Below, in pieces: positions 6,072-7,129 of a stretch of DNA of 7,129 bases (positions within the stretch are counted from its first letter, which is position 1; the number at the start of each line of letters is the position of its first letter). The translations under genes and the position numbers were made by a program. Under the pieces are notes generated by a model. The model made no database searches, was not told the origin of the DNA, and was given only the letters and a program-made list of their open reading frames with translations. The stretch is from Gammaproteobacteria bacterium UBA7803 (GTDB taxonomy: Bacteria; Pseudomonadota; Gammaproteobacteria; Pseudomonadales; Azotimanducaceae): positions 55,064-62,192 of the forward strand of contig DLCH01000068.1 in assembly GCA_002480525.1 (NCBI GenBank). The letters are read 5' to 3'.

Positions 6072-7092
6072 TCTCGGCACCCCGGCATCCACCGAAACCT
6101 CGGACGTGCGCCGGTACCTGAACGATTTCCTCATGGACCCCTACGTGGTGGACGTGGCCTGGCCGCTGCGCCGGCTGATCGTGTCCGGCTTCATCCTGCC
6201 GTTCCGGCCGAAGCGCAGCGCCGAGGCCTACGAGAAGATCTGGGACGCCGCCGGACCGGGCACCGGATCCCCGCTGCTGCACTACAGCCGCAACCTCGAA
6301 AGCGCCGCCCGCGAGCAGATCGGCATGCCGGTGGAGCTGGCGATGCGCTACGGCGAGCCGCGCCTGGACGACGCCGTCCGCCGGCTCGCGGACCAGGGCG
6401 TGGACGAGCTGCTGCTGGTGCCGCTGTACCCGCAGTTCGCCGACTCGACCTGCACCACCACGGTGAAGGCAGTGCAGAAGCTGGTCGGCCGGCGCATGAC
6501 CCTGCACGTGCTGCCGCCGTTCTACGCCCGCCACGACTACGTCGAGGCGCTGGCCGCGACGGTGCGCGACCACCTGCCGGAACGCTGGGACCATCTGCTG
6601 CTGAGCTATCACGGCGTGCCGGAACGGCACATCACCCGGGCCGACCCCACGGGCAACCACTGCCTGCAGTCCCCGGACTGCTGCGCCAGGCCGTCGCCGG
6701 CCCACGCGACCTGCTACCGGCACCAGTGCTTCCGCACCTCCGAACTCCTCGCCGGGGCCCTGGGCATCGGCGCCGAGCGCTACACCGTGAGCTTCCAGTC
6801 CCGGCTCGGCCGGCTGCCGTGGCTGCAGCCCTACACGGATCAGACCCTGGCGGCGCTGCCGGGCCAGGGCGTTCGGAACCTGGTGGTGGCCTGCCCCGCC
6901 TTCGTCGCCGACAACCTGGAGACCCTGGAGGAGATCGGCATGGCCGGCCGCGAGACGTTCCTCGAGGCGGGCGGCGAGTCCTTCACCCTGGTGCCCTGCC
7001 TGAACGACCGAGCCGACTGGATCGTCGCCCTGTCCGGCTGGTGCCGCGAGGCCCTGGCCCACCCGGCCGAGTCCCACAGCGCCATTTCCTGA
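6046..7092 (+). CDS. hemH: Ferrochelatase with an internal cysteine cluster
   Basis: Inserts ferrous iron into a porphyrin in the final step of haem synthesis; bacterial enzymes act in the cytosol or at the inner membrane face. The 348-residue product begins RGILLVNLGTPAS (3-15), the family N-terminus. LLSYHGVPERH (185-195) carries the catalytic His189. SFQSRLGRLPWLQPYTD (249-265) and CPAFVADNLETLEEI (283-297, with Glu292 as the likely second active-site residue) are conserved. Between them lies an expanded segment (204-230) with Cys206, Cys212, Cys213, Cys223 and Cys228, like the internal-cluster [2Fe-2S] ferrochelatases known from some bacteria. The ATG at 6046 is the only conventional start: an in-frame TGA lies at 6010-6012 with no ATG, GTG or TTG between. 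No Shine-Dalgarno is properly spaced; AAGGAG at 6020-6025 is 20 bases away. hemH diverges from hisH and ends at TGA 7090-7092. Confidence 0.96.
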   Translation: MSRGILLVNLGTPASTETSDVRRYLNDFLMDPYVVDVAWPLRRLIVSGFILPFRPKRSAEAYEKIWDAAGPGTGSPLLHYSRNLESAAREQIGMPVELAMRYGEPRLDDAVRRLADQGVDELLLVPLYPQFADSTCTTTVKAVQKLVGRRMTLHVLPPFYARHDYVEALAATVRDHLPERWDHLLLSYHGVPERHITRADPTGNHCLQSPDCCARPSPAHATCYRHQCFRTSELLAGALGIGAERYTVSFQSRLGRLPWLQPYTDQTLAALPGQGVRNLVVACPAFVADNLETLEEIGMAGRETFLEAGGESFTLVPCLNDRADWIVALSGWCREALAHPAESHSAIS

Positions 7093-7101
7093 CCGGACCA
7101 G

Positions 7102-7116
7102 CCCCCCCCGCCCCCC
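7102..7116. repeat. Homopolymeric C8-G-C6 tract after hemH
   Basis: Eight C, one G and six C lie 10 bases after the hemH stop, immediately left of the REP-like element. It is non-coding. Such tracts are prone to slippage and also to sequencing error, so its exact length should be treated with care. Confidence 0.7.
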
Positions 7117-7129
7117 GTAGGAGCGGCCT
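7117..7129 (+). repeat. Left half of a GTAG-type REP-like palindrome, cut by the window end
   Basis: GTAGGAGCGGCCT begins with the GTAG tetranucleotide typical of REP sequences mobilised by RAYT transposases, followed by GAGCGGCC, the first arm of the usual imperfect hairpin. From memory this is near-identical to the start of REP elements common in Pseudomonas and other high-GC gammaproteobacteria. The second arm would lie just beyond the window, so the hairpin cannot be confirmed. Its position after the hemH stop suits a transcription-ending or mRNA-stabilising role. Confidence 0.55.

Noticed and set aside
5447..6121. 224-codon open frame on the plus strand opposite hisH
   Set aside because: Antisense to hisH and running into hemH in another frame; no family features.
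6655..6735. Possible frameshift or inserted foreign segment in hemH at the cysteine cluster
   Set aside because: The frame stays open and family-like on both sides, and the segment matches the known internal-cluster ferrochelatase class, so it is a natural variant.
6043..7077. 344-codon open frame on the minus strand opposite hemH
   Set aside because: Mirror of the hemH coding frame; Gly/Val/Gln/His-rich composition and no domain signature.
1..7129. tRNA or rRNA genes, CRISPR arrays, insertion sequences, or an unrecognised defence or biosynthetic system
   Set aside because: Coding sequence of recognised housekeeping genes fills nearly the whole window; no cloverleaf-like segment, regularly spaced repeat, or transposase gene was found on reading it.

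Overview
The window is dense, GC-rich bacterial chromosome with no phage, plasmid or CRISPR content. Codon use is strongly G/C-biased at third positions, which explains the many long shadow reading frames. ValRS resembles the gammaproteobacterial type (long KMSKT-to-RNFCNKLWNA segment, C-terminal coiled coil), and the right edge carries the start of a GTAG-type REP-like palindrome. Together these suggest a high-GC gammaproteobacterium. I cannot name the genus; the HisF and ferrochelatase variants are not those of the enteric bacteria.

Layout from left to right: (1) bases 2-2665, plus strand: valS, missing its first ~45 codons at the window edge. (2) Bases 2666-2725: a short convergent junction with one small GC-rich hairpin. 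(3) Bases 2726-6010, minus strand: four genes read right to left as hisH, hisF, fghA (S-formylglutathione hydrolase) and a PIG3/QorB-like zinc-independent NAD(P)H:quinone oxidoreductase. hisH and hisF overlap by 7 bases, fghA and the oxidoreductase are 7 bases apart, and 60 bases separate hisF from fghA. (4) Bases 6011-6045: a 35-base divergent intergenic region with a palindromic AT-rich core and a plausible promoter for hemH. (5) Bases 6046-7092, plus strand: hemH, a ferrochelatase with an internal cysteine cluster. (6) Bases 7093-7129: a C-rich tract and the left half of a REP-like element, cut by the window end.

The genes are mostly housekeeping: tRNA-Val charging, the imidazole-glycerol-phosphate synthase pair of histidine biosynthesis, formaldehyde detoxification, quinone reduction and the last step of haem synthesis. 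I see no multi-gene novel system. The points most worth checking are the internal cysteine cluster (a likely [2Fe-2S] site) in ferrochelatase, its apparently leaderless start, the isolated hisHF pair lacking hisA, the fghA-oxidoreductase pair without an adjacent glutathione-dependent formaldehyde dehydrogenase, and the REP-like repeat at the right edge.
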